DNA of 64,000 bases from Tetragenococcus sp041859945 (GCA_041859945.1 JBFLGC010000003.1:1-64000); one strand, 5' to 3'. Positions 45,641 to 55,534 are shown, counted from the stretch's first letter. The notes: generated by a model from the letters alone, not told the origin. Translations and numbers: made by a program.

Positions 45641-46792
45641 CTATAATAGATAATGATGATCAAAAGTGATCTCTAACTCATAGTCTTCCCCTTTTTCTTT
45701 GGCAAAATTTTCTATTTGCTGTTTGATCGTAGCATCTGGCAAGACAAATTTTTCGGGTACAACTAAGTCAAATTGTAACGTTTTTTCATTTTGGATCCGA
45801 AAATCATGGATCTTGAGTTGTGGATCGATGGCTTTAACCAGGTCATGAAATTCAAGCGACAATTGTAGATAATGAGCATCATGGATCGTAACTGGATCTA
45901 AATGGCAAACCAGTTCGACCTGTAAGTGATGATAAAAATCTTTCTCGATAGCGTCAATGACTTCGTGCGCCTGCATCAAACTCCAATTAGCATCCACTTC
46001 GATATGTACCGAAGCAAATTTTTTATCGGGGCCATAATCATGGACCAACAAGTCGTGGTAACCCAAGATCGTCGTATAGCTATCTAATAAGGCCTCCATT
46101 TTTTGGACTTCTTTTTCTGTCGGTCGACTTCCTAATAATTCATCGATAAAGTCTTTGACCATGTTTATGCCACTGATCAAGATATACAGAGCCAATAAAA
46201 AACCGATATAACCATCGATCCTAAAGCCTGTAGAATACTCGATACCGGCTGAGATAACGACTAAAGCTGTCATAAAAACATCGTTGCTACTATCTTTGCT
46301 ACTGGCAGTAAGCGTCGAGGAATCGATACGTTTGGCCAGATCACGATACATCTTTGCCTGTCCTAGTTTTAAAAGGATTGAAAAAAGTAAAATCAAAAAC
46401 ATATTGAAAGACAAACGTATAGCCTTGGGGGCAAATATTTTTTCAAGTGAACTTCTTAAAAAACTGGCGCCGACCAGGGTGACTAATAAAGCTACCGCTA
46501 ATCCACTGATATACTCAAAACGCTTATGTCCATAGGGATGTTCTTTGTCAGCTGGTTTGGCAGCAGCTTGAAAACCCACAACTGTAAATAAGGATGATAC
46601 CATATCCGATAAACTATTCATAGCGTCAGCTGTGATTGACACAGATCCTGTCAGCCAACCAACTAAAAATTTAGCTAGGAATAAGAAGATATTAAAAATC
46701 AATCCCAACTCACCTGCTAATTTTCCGATCAAAGTCCTCTGCTCTTCATGGGGATGTTTACTTTCAGCTTTTTGAATCAAAAAATCGATCAT
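45641..46792 (-). CDS. Cation diffusion facilitator family transporter
   Basis: Metal cation/proton antiporter, probably exporting Zn, Mn or Fe. It has 383 residues with about six transmembrane segments (about 28-200). The metal-site motif SITADAMNSLSDMVSSL and a second SSKDSSNDVFMT place it in the CDF family. The cytoplasmic C-terminal domain is longer than usual (about 210-383) and seems to hold a duplicated ferredoxin-like fold. AAAGGAG precedes the ATG. The metal cannot be decided from these motifs. Confidence 0.9.
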   Translation of the reverse strand: MIDFLIQKAESKHPHEEQRTLIGKLAGELGLIFNIFLFLAKFLVGWLTGSVSITADAMNSLSDMVSSLFTVVGFQAAAKPADKEHPYGHKRFEYISGLAVALLVTLVGASFLRSSLEKIFAPKAIRLSFNMFLILLFSILLKLGQAKMYRDLAKRIDSSTLTASSKDSSNDVFMTALVVISAGIEYSTGFRIDGYIGFLLALYILISGINMVKDFIDELLGSRPTEKEVQKMEALLDSYTTILGYHDLLVHDYGPDKKFASVHIEVDANWSLMQAHEVIDAIEKDFYHHLQVELVCHLDPVTIHDAHYLQLSLEFHDLVKAIDPQLKIHDFRIQNEKTLQFDLVVPEKFVLPDATIKQQIENFAKEKGEDYELEITFDHHYLL

Positions 46793-46961
46793 TTCAAAAG
46801 CTCCTTTAAAAAAGTGATTTCTCCCTATTTTACCCTAAATCTAAGAAAAAGTTAAAAGAAAACCGTAATAGTCACGAAAAAATCACATGCAGAAGCAAAT
46901 CACTGCTAAATTGGCCGTGAAAAACATAAACACCTTTTTAATTTGGCTAAAGTCATAAATT

Positions 46962-46990
46962 CAGACGCAGTATAAAAAACACTGCGTCTG
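46962..46990 (-). terminator. Hairpin after alaS
   Basis: CAGACGCAGT (46962-46971) pairs perfectly with ACTGCGTCTG (46981-46990) seven bases beyond the alaS stop; the T-run on the minus strand lies in the loop, so termination strength is uncertain. Confidence 0.7.
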
Positions 46991-46997
46991 AGAACAG

Positions 46998-49661
46998 TCA
47001 TCGACTGGATTTGCCAGCCAACCATTTAGCCACTTCGTCTAAGGCTTGAGCGATACCAGCAGAATTTTTCCCACCGGCTTGAGCCATATCTGGCCGACCA
47101 CCGCCCCCGCCATTTACAAAAGGTGCAATAGCTTTGATCAAATCGCCCGCTTTGACGCCTTTAGCGATCGTTTCCGAGCTAACCGCCACTAATAAATTGG
47201 CTTTTCCTTTAGTAACCGTGGCTAAGACTAAGATATCAGATAGTTCTTGTTGTTTCCACTGATCAGCCAGTTGTCGTAATTGATTCATGTCTTTGACCGT
47301 CACCTGCGCCGCAATATAGCTAAAGCCACCACTTTCACGTTTATTCTTAAAGACATTTTCCGCTTCTTGATTGGCGATACGACTAGCTAATTGCTCATTT
47401 TCTTTTTGCAGATCATGTAATTCTTGTTGCAATTGTTCGACTTTATGTTCGATTTCTTTTATTTGTGGTGCTTTGACCAGACGTGTTATGTTATGCAGGT
47501 GTCGTTCTTCTTCCAAAATAAGTTCGTAAGCAGCTTGGCTAGTCACTGCTTCGATCCGCCGCACTCCCGCACCGATCCCTGATTCTGAGACGATCTTAAA
47601 GATACCAATGTCAGAAGTATTCGTAACGTGATTTCCGCCACATAATTCTAACGACCAATCAGAAATCGTAACGACACGGACATCATGACCATATTTTTCA
47701 CCAAACAAGGCCATGGCGCCCAATTCTTTGGCGGTATCGATATCGGTCTCAAGCGTCACGACAGGGATAGCTTCCCAAATCTTTTCGTTTACGATATGTT
47801 CCATTTGTTGTAATTGTTCATTTGTGATTTCACCAAAGTGAGTAAAGTCGAAACGTAAATAGTTGGGAGCTACCAAAGAGCCAGCTTGATTCGCATGCGT
47901 CCCCAAAACTTCCTTCAAAGCACGATGCAACATATGCGTAGCCGTATGATTCTCGATGATTTGTTGATGGCGCAAACGATCGACTTGCAAACGGTACTCT
48001 TTGCCTGTTTCTAGCGCTGCTTCTATCCTAACCTCATGCAGATATTGTCCATTGGGTGCTTTTTGCACATCCACCACTTCAGCAACTACTTTGCCTGTTT
48101 CGTCAAAAATAGTTCCTGTATCAGCGACTTGTCCACCCATTTCAGCATAAAAAGGCGTTTGGGAAAAAATCAATTCAGCTTTGCCTACTTGACAATGATC
48201 GAGCAACGATTCGCCTTGTAAAAGGACTTCAAGTTTACCAGTTGTTTCTAAAGTCGTATAACCGACATATTGACTTTCGACCTTGATATCGGTCAATAAA
48301 GTCGATTGGACACCCATAGATTGTTCCTTACTACGAGCTTTTCGAGCCCGTTCTTTTTGGGCCGCCATTTCCTTTTCAAAACCAGCCTGATCGATTTTTA
48401 AATTCGATTCTTCGGCGATTTCTTCCGTTAATTCAACTGGAAAGCCAAAAGTGTCATAAAGTTTGAAAATTTCTGCGCCAGGTAAGATATCTTTTCCGGC
48501 ATTTTTTACCTCAACATTTACCTCAACAACAAGTTCATCTAAAATCGTCAGACCGTCGTTGATCGTTTCATGGAAGCGATCTTCTTCAGTACGGATCACT
48601 TTTTCAATAAATACTTGTTGGTCCAATATTTCTGGATAATAACTATTCATGATCTGACCGACGACAGGAACCAATTTATAGAGAAAAGTTTCATGGATTC
48701 CCAGTTTTTGCCCATGCATCACCGCACGACGCAACAAACGCCGCAAGACATAGCCGCGTCCTTCATTGGAAGGTAAAGCACCGTCACCGATCGCAAAGGC
48801 TAGGGCCCGAATATGGTCAGCAATTACCTTAAAGGAGACGTCCGTTTTCTCATCATCACCATACTTCACTTGACCACTGATAGCCGCAATTGCGTGGATG
48901 ATCGGTAAAAAGAGATCCGTTTCAAAATTCGTTGGCGCTTTTTGGATCACTGAAACCATCCGTTCTAGCCCCATGCCCGTATCGATGTTCTTATGTGGTA
49001 ATGGTTCATAGGTATCATCTGGTTTATGATTGAATTCAGAAAAAACAAGATTCCAAATTTCTAAGTAGCGTTCATTTTCACCACCTGGGTAATTTTCCGG
49101 ATCGTCTTCTGCCAAATTATTGAAAGTTTGACCACGATCATAAAAGATCTCCGTATCGGGCCCACTTGGACCAGCACCGATATCCCAAAAATTATCTTCT
49201 ACTTCGACGATATGGCTAATCTCTAGGCCTACTTCTTCATGCCAGATACGTTTGGCTTCAGTGTCTTTGGGATAAACGGTCACATAAAGTAAGTCAGGGT
49301 CAAAACCAATCCATTCTGGTGCCGTCAAAAATTCCCAAGCCCATGTGATCGCTTCTTTTTTAAAGTAATCCCCTATAGAAAAATTTCCCAACATTTCAAA
49401 CATCGTATGATGCCGTGCCGTACGCCCGACATTTTCGATATCATTGGTACGGATCGATTTTTGGGCACTGGTAATGCGCGGATTATCTGGCACGATCGAG
49501 CCATCAAAATATTTTTTTAAAGTTGCAACACCTGAATTGATCCATAAGAGTGTAGGGTCGTCTACAGGGATCAGTGAGGCACTTGGTTCGACCGTATGTC
49601 CCTTTGATTTAAAAAAGTCTAAAAACATTTGACGGACCTCGGCACTTGTCAATTCTTTCAT
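46998..49661 (-). CDS. alaS: Alanyl-tRNA synthetase
   Basis: Charges tRNA-Ala and edits mischarged products. It has 887 residues from ATG 49661; GAGGAG is spaced correctly for it, while an in-frame GTG three codons upstream overlaps that site. Class II catalytic core at the N-terminus (MFLDFFKSKGHTVEPSASLI, TARHHTMFEMLGNFSIGDYF), editing domain with zinc-type ligands HTATHMLHRAL and LCGGNHVTNTSDIG, a coiled coil near 730-765 and the C-Ala domain ending GGGGGRPDMAQAGGK. Expression is controlled by the T-box leader. Confidence 0.97.
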   Translation of the reverse strand: MKELTSAEVRQMFLDFFKSKGHTVEPSASLIPVDDPTLLWINSGVATLKKYFDGSIVPDNPRITSAQKSIRTNDIENVGRTARHHTMFEMLGNFSIGDYFKKEAITWAWEFLTAPEWIGFDPDLLYVTVYPKDTEAKRIWHEEVGLEISHIVEVEDNFWDIGAGPSGPDTEIFYDRGQTFNNLAEDDPENYPGGENERYLEIWNLVFSEFNHKPDDTYEPLPHKNIDTGMGLERMVSVIQKAPTNFETDLFLPIIHAIAAISGQVKYGDDEKTDVSFKVIADHIRALAFAIGDGALPSNEGRGYVLRRLLRRAVMHGQKLGIHETFLYKLVPVVGQIMNSYYPEILDQQVFIEKVIRTEEDRFHETINDGLTILDELVVEVNVEVKNAGKDILPGAEIFKLYDTFGFPVELTEEIAEESNLKIDQAGFEKEMAAQKERARKARSKEQSMGVQSTLLTDIKVESQYVGYTTLETTGKLEVLLQGESLLDHCQVGKAELIFSQTPFYAEMGGQVADTGTIFDETGKVVAEVVDVQKAPNGQYLHEVRIEAALETGKEYRLQVDRLRHQQIIENHTATHMLHRALKEVLGTHANQAGSLVAPNYLRFDFTHFGEITNEQLQQMEHIVNEKIWEAIPVVTLETDIDTAKELGAMALFGEKYGHDVRVVTISDWSLELCGGNHVTNTSDIGIFKIVSESGIGAGVRRIEAVTSQAAYELILEEERHLHNITRLVKAPQIKEIEHKVEQLQQELHDLQKENEQLASRIANQEAENVFKNKRESGGFSYIAAQVTVKDMNQLRQLADQWKQQELSDILVLATVTKGKANLLVAVSSETIAKGVKAGDLIKAIAPFVNGGGGGRPDMAQAGGKNSAGIAQALDEVAKWLAGKSSR

Positions 49662-49694
49662 TATCTTCACTCCTCTATTTTTTCAGAAAATAAA

Positions 49695-49891
49695 AAACAC
49701 CTTGCAAGTCAAGGACGTTTACACGCGGTACCACCTTGATTGCAATGATGTCAAATCATTACCTCTTTGTTCTCCATAACGCTGAGAATGCGCAAATTAT
49801 AAAGGGAGCGATCCATAAAATCTCCTATTCTTCTCTCAACATTGAAGAACTTTCTGTGTAGGAAGACCCAATCGACCATATCCTTTATTTC
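49695..49891 (-). promoter_or_regulatory. T-box riboswitch of alaS
   Basis: The minus-strand leader carries AAGGTGGTACCGCG (49737-49724), the T-box sequence that pairs with the acceptor end of uncharged tRNA. It is followed by a terminator-like hairpin (CCTTG 49700-49704 with CAAGG 49710-49714, then a T-run). The upstream 150 bases would form stem I and related helices. I could not assign the Ala specifier codon with confidence. Confidence 0.92.
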
Positions 49892-49898
49892 ACTTCAA

Positions 49899-49927
49899 AG
49901 TATAGGCAATCCCCACAAAAAAGTCAA
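49899..49927 (-). promoter_or_regulatory. Promoter of alaS
   Basis: -35 TTGACT (49927-49922), 17-base spacer, -10 TATACT (49904-49899), minus strand. Confidence 0.82.
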
Positions 49928-49934
49928 TCGTAAG

Positions 49935-49952
49935 CTACAAAATATTTTGTAG
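49935..49952. repeat. 18-bp perfect palindrome upstream of the alaS promoter
   Basis: CTACAAAATATTTTGTAG with no central spacer, eight bases upstream of the -35 box. It has the form of a dimeric regulator site, but no regulator can be named. Confidence 0.6.
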
Positions 49953-49967
49953 ACTCAGTGTCACAAA

Positions 49968-50471
49968 TTACAATTCACGGCCGATTTTAGGCTAACGCTA
50001 CACTACACGAATGTGTCTGCTACTGTCTGCTGTGGGACCGACCTGAGCCATGGTCTCAGGTCTGCCAAGCTTCATAGCGACGTCGCAGCCACATTCGTTT
50101 CGTTTCGCTAACAATAACAACTCATTCGAATGAGTTAAATTATTCATTTAAGAATCAAATGGCATGAGTTTCATTTTTTTAACTGATTAAACAAATTTTA
50201 AACTAAAACTAGCGTAACGTAGAGATAGGCTTGCGCTGCTGCCGTGTCAAGAATTCAATGTGAATTGTTCTGAATCACTACGATTGACTTGTGTAGCAAG
50301 GCAGAGTAGATGATGAAGAATACCTACTTGGTACTCTCCCTTGGCAATTTATTGACTAGTGAGAGTTTGAAGCTTGAAAGTTGTGAGACTTTAGGCTCAC
50401 AACGGTTCCATGAGTCTCGCGCAAGACTACCTCGTAGTGTAGCGATCTTTCAAATCGGCCGTGAATTGTAA
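49968..50471. repeat. Structured intergenic repeat, long copy in opposite orientation (copy 3)
   Basis: A 504-base element bounded by TTACAATTCACGGCCGA and TCGGCCGTGAATTGTAA, an inverted pair. The left arm (CGCTACACTACACGAATGTG) equals the reverse complement of copy 2's right arm but lacks its inner hairpins. The right arm (about 50240-50471) equals the reverse complement of copy 2's left arm and keeps a full hairpin series. It fills the gap between the alaS leader and tRNA-Thr. The middle contains an 18-bp palindrome AACTCATTCGAATGAGTT. No ORF is supported. Confidence 0.85.
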
Positions 50472-50510
50472 CATGTAAATGAAAGCTTCAACTGAAAATC
50501 AAAAAAGGCA

Positions 50511-50539
50511 TTGACAAGCGCCTACTTTTTCGGTATCCT
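50511..50539 (+). promoter_or_regulatory. Promoter of tRNA-Thr
   Basis: TTGACA (50511-50516), 17-base spacer, TATCCT (50534-50539), 20 bases before the tRNA. Confidence 0.82.
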
Positions 50540-50559
50540 ATATCTTGTGCTTAGGCAGT

Positions 50560-50632
50560 GCCGTTTTAGCTCAGTTGGTAGAGCGCATCCATGGTAAGGA
50601 TGAGGTCGCCGGTTCAAGCCCGGCAAATGGCT
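50560..50632 (+). tRNA. tRNA-Thr (anticodon GGT)
   Basis: A 73-base cloverleaf: acceptor arms GCCGTTT and AAATGGC, D-arm with AGCTCAGTTGGTAGAGC, anticodon stem CATCC/GGATG around loop ATGGTAA (anticodon GGT, reading ACC/ACT), T-arm with GGTTCAAGCC. The CCA end is not encoded. Confidence 0.93.
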
Positions 50633-50640
50633 TATTGGAG

Positions 50641-50678
50641 AAGACTAGTAATGGGGGCCACTCATTTCTAGTCTTTTT
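50641..50678 (+). terminator. Terminator after tRNA-Thr
   Basis: AAGACTAG (50641-50648) pairs with CTAGTCTT (50668-50675), with inner ATG/CAT pairs, followed by TTTTTG. Confidence 0.85.
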
Positions 50679-50706
50679 GTTTCAATTTGATTTTGGGAGA
50701 TGTCTA

Positions 50707-51462
50707 ATGAAAAAACCATATCGGCTAGTCTTACTAACTTTCATTTTTGGAATCGTTTTAAGCATGTGGCTGACTTTAGAAAAAAAGGCCAATTCAGAGC
50801 CGCTACCAACGATATCTTCAGGACCTGTAAGTATTTTAAAGCCAAATGATAGTCCCTTGAATTTAGAAACTGAGCCTTTTATGATCGATGTGCCCCTGGA
50901 AAATCAATTTGATGAGCCGGCTTTGGAAAATGGCTGCGAGATCACCGGCCTATCGATGCTCTTGCAATATCATGGCTTTGATACTAATAAAAACGAACTA
51001 GCAGATCTTCTGGATTACGTCCCTGTTTATACAGAGGAAGGTTTTCGTGGTGACCCACATGAAGGCTTTGTCGGCGATATCGTCAGTGGCGATAATGCGA
51101 TGGGTGTGGCGATGGAACCGATCGCTAAAGTCGCTCAAGAAGTCGTAGGTGACCGTTTTGAAATAGTAGCCAGTTCATCCACACCATTTGCCGAAATCGA
51201 ATCTTTAGTAAGAGCGGGCAGCCCAGTTTGGGTGCTTACGACGGTCGATTTTCGCATCCCTACTGAAGCCGACTTCAAAGATTGGGAGACAGTTTCTGGA
51301 ACCATCCAAGTCACACCCTTGTGTCATGCCGGAGTCATCGTCGGTGTCGATGCTACTAACGTTTTTATAAACGATCCGTTCGGTGAGCAAAAAGCTATTC
51401 CTAAATCTCGTTTTATCACTGTCTACAAAGCCATGGGGCAACAATCACTTTATTTAAAATAG
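50707..51462 (+). CDS. Membrane-anchored or secreted C39-like family protein
   Basis: A 251-residue protein with an N-terminal signal anchor (about 5-23), a 35-residue linker and a C39-like papain-fold domain. Candidate catalytic residues are Cys77 in ENGCEITGLSMLLQ, His207 in LCHAGVIVGVD and Asp223 in FINDPFG. The start is ATG 50707; a longer in-frame ORF runs back through the tRNA and is rejected. It probably acts at the cell surface on peptides or wall material, but the substrate is unknown. The paralogue at 4249-4737 lacks the anchor. Confidence 0.8.
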   Translation: MKKPYRLVLLTFIFGIVLSMWLTLEKKANSEPLPTISSGPVSILKPNDSPLNLETEPFMIDVPLENQFDEPALENGCEITGLSMLLQYHGFDTNKNELADLLDYVPVYTEEGFRGDPHEGFVGDIVSGDNAMGVAMEPIAKVAQEVVGDRFEIVASSSTPFAEIESLVRAGSPVWVLTTVDFRIPTEADFKDWETVSGTIQVTPLCHAGVIVGVDATNVFINDPFGEQKAIPKSRFITVYKAMGQQSLYLK

Positions 51463-51567
51463 GTTTATTTTTAAAAGTTTCGTTATTTTTTCATAGAACT
51501 GAAATCTATTTGCAATACTCTTTAGTTATACTAGTAAGAGAATTATCTAGATGGTGGTGGGTTCGAT

Positions 51568-52575
51568 TTGAAAGACAAAGCGCGTGATCCCTTTTTTGAT
51601 AACGCAAAATTTTTATTGATGGTTTTAGTGATTTTTGGGCATTTATTGCAACCTTTTATTGATCAAAAGGGTTGGTATAAAGACCTCTATTTTACGATCT
51701 ATACGTTTCATATGCCTGCTTTTATCTTGATTTCTGGCTACTTTGCTAAGTCCTTCGATTGGAAACGAGGACGCCAAGTCATTGCCAGTTTCAAAAAATG
51801 CATCGTTCCGTATGTTTTTTTTCAATGGATCTATTCTTTCTTCTACTGGATCACGGGTGTAAATGAACAATTTAGTTTTCAACTCGACATTCCTAATTGG
51901 GCACTGTGGTTTTTAGTGAGTTCGTTTTTTTGGCAACTCTCTTTATTTTTTTTCCATAAATGGTCGCCGAAAATAGGCATCACGATTAGTCTCACCTTGG
52001 CGTTACTGGTAGGCTACATCCCAGCGATCGGTAGAGAATTGACCTTACAACGAACGATCGTCTTCTTACCATTTTTTGTGATCGGTTATTATCTGTCGGC
52101 AGAAACCGTCCAAAAATTTAGACACTTTACTTATAAAAAATGGCTCCCATTAGCATTCGTTGGTATCTTTATGCTTTTACGCTATGCTTATGGGATCAAC
52201 AAATATATGTTTTTTGGCTCAAAACCTTATGAAGACTTTCTGAACTTTCCAGAATGGGGCGCCTTGGTCCGTATCGTTACCTTGTTTCTGGCAATTGTTG
52301 GGATGTTGGCCTTTTTCGCTTGTGTGCCAACCAAAGAAAGGTGGTATACTGCTTGCGGACAGTATACGTTAACGGCCTATCTACTACACGGCTTTTTCGT
52401 GAAATCATTGCGGGCCCTAGGTGTCAGCTCATGGTCGATGCCAGCCATAGGGATCATTGGCATTCTGTTGTTAAGTATTGGCTTGACTTACCTCTTAGCT
52501 AATGAAAAATTGGCAAACTATTTTCAAAAGATCGTGCGCCGTTTCAATCGTGCTTTTTATGGTAAGAAAGTGTAA
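51568..52575 (+). CDS. Membrane acyltransferase, acyltransferase-3 family
   Basis: A 335-residue protein with about ten transmembrane segments. The N-terminal DPFFDNAKFLLMVLVIFGHL contains the His of the acyltransferase-3 family, followed by TFHMPAFILISGYF. Such proteins O-acetylate surface sugars; this one lacks the extracellular SGNH domain of OatA, so the acceptor is unclear. The start is TTG 51568 with only a weak GGTGG upstream; the family N-terminus begins here, which supports it. Confidence 0.85.
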   Translation: MKDKARDPFFDNAKFLLMVLVIFGHLLQPFIDQKGWYKDLYFTIYTFHMPAFILISGYFAKSFDWKRGRQVIASFKKCIVPYVFFQWIYSFFYWITGVNEQFSFQLDIPNWALWFLVSSFFWQLSLFFFHKWSPKIGITISLTLALLVGYIPAIGRELTLQRTIVFLPFFVIGYYLSAETVQKFRHFTYKKWLPLAFVGIFMLLRYAYGINKYMFFGSKPYEDFLNFPEWGALVRIVTLFLAIVGMLAFFACVPTKERWYTACGQYTLTAYLLHGFFVKSLRALGVSSWSMPAIGIIGILLLSIGLTYLLANEKLANYFQKIVRRFNRAFYGKKV

Positions 52576-52654
52576 TTTTCCTAAGTAGAATCGTTGTTTT
52601 TCTAAATCAGGTAGTGTAGAATGAAAGAGTATAATTGAAAAAGGAGATGTTACA

Positions 52655-53983
52655 ATGTCTGAAATTACCAAAGAAATGACTGCAAAATTTGCAGCAGAGT
52701 TTCAAAACAACAACAAGCAAAAAGCTTTGCAACGTGGTGTTGTAAAAAATGGGATCACTGCTTCTGCTGAAAACGTGAGTGCCGAAGTCAATAATGTCCC
52801 TGTTTTTTCTGTTGATGTGAAAACTGGCAAAGTTGCCAATCAAATGCAATCTGGCCGTTGCTGGATGTTTGCGGCGTTGAATACTTTCCGCCACAAAATT
52901 TTTGACAAATTCAATTTAAAAGAATTCGAATTGTCACAAAATTATACCTTCTTCTGGGACAAATATGAAAAAGCTAATTATTTTTATGAAAATATTTTAG
53001 CTACCGCAAATGAAGAGCTAGATAGCCGTAAAGTGGCTTTCTTATTACAAACACCACAACAAGATGGCGGCCAATGGGACATGATGGTCTCTATCTTCCA
53101 AAAATATGGTGTGGTACCTAAAACAGCCATGCCTGAAAGCAAAAATTCTTCTAATTCACGTGATTTGAATAATTACTTGAATAAGAAATTACGTAAAGAT
53201 GCCATAAGCTTACGTCAAATGGTTACCGACAATAAGTCGGACGAAGATATCCAAGCTGCTAAAGCCGATATGTTGCATGATGTCTATAACTTCTTAGCTA
53301 CTTCTTTAGGCACACCTCCAGAAAGCTTTGATTTTGAATATCGTGATGAAGATAAAGAATATCATATCGATCGTGATTTGACGCCAAAATCTTTTTACGA
53401 CAAATATGTCGGCCTTGACTTAAGTAACTATGTAAGTATCATCAATGCGCCAACTGCTGACAAACCTTATAACAAATCTTACACAGTAGAAATGTTAGGC
53501 AATGTTGTCGGTGGGAAAGATGTTAAATACTTGAACTTAGATATGCCTACTTTCAAGAAATTAGCGATTGCTCAATTAGAACAAGGTGAAACAGTTTGGT
53601 TCGGCTGTGATGTCGGTCAATCTTCTACTCGTCAATCAGGGATCATGTCACTAGATGCCTATGACATGAACGATATGTTCGATACAAACTTCGATATGAC
53701 CAAGGCTGAACGCCTCGATTATGGTGAAAGCATGATGACACATGCCATGGTCTTAACTGGTGTCGATATCGTTGACGGCCAATCTACAAAATGGAAAGTC
53801 GAAAACAGCTGGGGCGAAAAAGCCGGCAACAACGGTTTCTTCGTAGCTAGCGATGCTTGGATGGACGAATTCACTTATCAAATCGTCGTCCGAAAAGATC
53901 TATTGACTGAAGAACAAAAAGCCGCTTTTGACACTGCACCAACTGTTCTTGCTCCATGGGATCCTATGGGTGCCTTGGCATAA
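52655..53983 (+). CDS. pepC: Aminopeptidase C (bleomycin hydrolase family)
   Basis: Cytoplasmic cysteine aminopeptidase, normally hexameric, that trims peptides from the N-terminus. The 442-residue papain-fold protein has Cys69 in QSGRCWMFAALN, the catalytic His in MMTHAMVLTGVD and Asn in KVENSWGEKAGNNGF. The C-terminus ends DPMGALA, matching the tail that enters the active site in this family. AAAAGGAG precedes the ATG. Confidence 0.96.
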   Translation: MSEITKEMTAKFAAEFQNNNKQKALQRGVVKNGITASAENVSAEVNNVPVFSVDVKTGKVANQMQSGRCWMFAALNTFRHKIFDKFNLKEFELSQNYTFFWDKYEKANYFYENILATANEELDSRKVAFLLQTPQQDGGQWDMMVSIFQKYGVVPKTAMPESKNSSNSRDLNNYLNKKLRKDAISLRQMVTDNKSDEDIQAAKADMLHDVYNFLATSLGTPPESFDFEYRDEDKEYHIDRDLTPKSFYDKYVGLDLSNYVSIINAPTADKPYNKSYTVEMLGNVVGGKDVKYLNLDMPTFKKLAIAQLEQGETVWFGCDVGQSSTRQSGIMSLDAYDMNDMFDTNFDMTKAERLDYGESMMTHAMVLTGVDIVDGQSTKWKVENSWGEKAGNNGFFVASDAWMDEFTYQIVVRKDLLTEEQKAAFDTAPTVLAPWDPMGALA

Positions 53984-54000
53984 GAATAACATATTAAAAA

Positions 54001-54038
54001 AAACTGTAAAAACTTCAAATGAGGTTTTACAGTTTTTT
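54001..54038. terminator. Bidirectional terminator after pepC
   Basis: AAACTGTAAAA (54001-54011) pairs with TTTTACAGTTT (54025-54035), with T-runs on both strands; it also lies just beyond the cupin gene at the end of the carbohydrate operon. Confidence 0.88.
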
Positions 54039-54045
54039 TGCAGTA

Positions 54046-54372
54046 TTATAGAAAATCTTCTCTGATTGGCGAAAAAGAATCCAACAATTCTGATCCTGCC
54101 TCCAAAACAATACAACCATGTGGCACATTTGACGGGAAAAATAATGAATCCCCAGGTCCAACAACATATTCTTTATCTTCAATAAAAAATTTGAATTTTC
54201 CCTTTAAAATATAAGTTGACTGTTCTTGCGAATGATGATGTAATTCGACGGAATCAGATGTTTTATCAAAAATCATATGTGTGCACATCAATTGATTTCC
54301 GTATTCTAAAACACGTCTTTTTGAAATCTCATCTATTTGCTTATACTTTGTTTCATCATAATATAAAACCAT
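54046..54372 (-). CDS. Small cupin-domain protein
   Basis: A 108-residue single-domain cupin. The metal motif is HHHSQEQSTYILKGKFKF (His-x-His and a downstream Glu), with GPGDSLFFPSNVPHG as the second cupin box. ATG 54372 is preceded by AGGGAG at good spacing; an in-frame upstream extension lacks one. Last gene of the carbohydrate operon, 67 bases after the GH105 gene. Cupins in such loci often handle or isomerise uronate-type sugars, but the substrate here is not known. Confidence 0.82.
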   Translation of the reverse strand: MVLYYDETKYKQIDEISKRRVLEYGNQLMCTHMIFDKTSDSVELHHHSQEQSTYILKGKFKFFIEDKEYVVGPGDSLFFPSNVPHGCIVLEAGSELLDSFSPIREDFL

Positions 54373-54439
54373 CTTATTCTCCCTTCTATGAAAAACAGAT
54401 TTCTGAAATACTTGAAAATCAATTGTCATACATGTTAAA

Positions 54440-55534
54440 TCAGCAAAATTCTTTTGCTAATATTAATGCATATAAAGTCAGAGCCTGTCCGTAAGCCATT
54501 GGTTTAACAATAATATTTTTGTAATGTTCACGTTCAGCACTGATTGTTGTGCCAGCGGAAACCCCGTGCACTATACCTTCTTCATCAACTTGGTTTATCA
54601 AAGTTTCGACTATTGGGATAAGCTTTGGAAGATACAGTTCTGAAGATAAAATTCCATTTTTGATTCCTAAAAATATGCCAGCTAAAATTCCAGCCGTCCC
54701 TGATGTTTCAGTATAAGAAGTTTCCTCATCTAATAAGGTATGCCACATTTGCTTCTTTTCATCAAGTAATAAAAATAGAGCATCTACTTGATTTTTGAAC
54801 ATATTTTCAAAATAATTCTTCTGCGCCTTAGTGAAATCATTCGAAAAGATCTCCAAAAAAAGTGGGATACTAAGGGTTAGCCAACAATTACCACGACACC
54901 AGAAAATTTTCCCAAAATTTGAATTATTAGAAAAATCCCAGCCGTGATAGAATAAGCCTGTTTCTCTATCCAGTAAATATTTCGTATGCAATAATAGTTG
55001 GTAAATAGCTTCATTTATCCATTCTTGGCGGTTATATTTTATACCCATTTTACTTAGAAATAAAATAGACATAAACAGTGTATCTGCCCATATTTGTTCA
55101 TCATTTTCTGTTATGTTTTTCTTGTTGCTAGCAGTTACGTTATGCTGTATTCCACCTTCTTTTGTCCTAGCAAATTCATGCATAATATTTTCTACCCAGT
55201 TAATACTCAGAGATTCAAATTCTGGATAGTTCATTAATGTTAAGAGTGGACAGACCGTGTTAACATTAGCGGAAGGAAGTCCTTTGCTTATCTCTTTTTT
55301 ACCCCATTCTTTTATATAATCTTCATACTTACCACCAAACTGAGATAGACCATACAGACCTACGCCCTGTGGCCAATCCCATTGTTCCATCCCAAAATCT
55401 CTAGAAAAGAATCCTATACTATTTTGTTCTTCTAATGTCATACCTTCATACTTGCTACTATCGATTGATGCTAAAGTCATTAACTTATTTGCTACTAGAT
55501 CAATAGTATCATCTAACTTTTTCAAAGTGCTCAC
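54440..55534 (-). CDS. Glycoside hydrolase family 105-like unsaturated uronyl hydrolase
   Basis: Predicted intracellular (alpha/alpha)6-barrel enzyme that removes an unsaturated uronic acid from the non-reducing end of lyase products. The 364-residue protein has the catalytic Asp151 in QIWADTLFMSILFL, FYHGWDFSNN, FWCRGNCWL and ETSGTAGILAGIFLG, all typical of YteR/YesR-type GH105. There is no signal peptide. It follows the second permease gene by 13 bases. It implies that the locus imports unsaturated oligosaccharides made by a polysaccharide lyase. Confidence 0.85.
   Translation of the reverse strand: MSTLKKLDDTIDLVANKLMTLASIDSSKYEGMTLEEQNSIGFFSRDFGMEQWDWPQGVGLYGLSQFGGKYEDYIKEWGKKEISKGLPSANVNTVCPLLTLMNYPEFESLSINWVENIMHEFARTKEGGIQHNVTASNKKNITENDEQIWADTLFMSILFLSKMGIKYNRQEWINEAIYQLLLHTKYLLDRETGLFYHGWDFSNNSNFGKIFWCRGNCWLTLSIPLFLEIFSNDFTKAQKNYFENMFKNQVDALFLLLDEKKQMWHTLLDEETSYTETSGTAGILAGIFLGIKNGILSSELYLPKLIPIVETLINQVDEEGIVHGVSAGTTISAEREHYKNIIVKPMAYGQALTLYALILAKEFC

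Noticed and set aside
50545..50706. N-terminal extension of the second C39-like protein
   Set aside because: It would translate through tRNA-Thr and its terminator; ATG 50707 gives a proper signal anchor.
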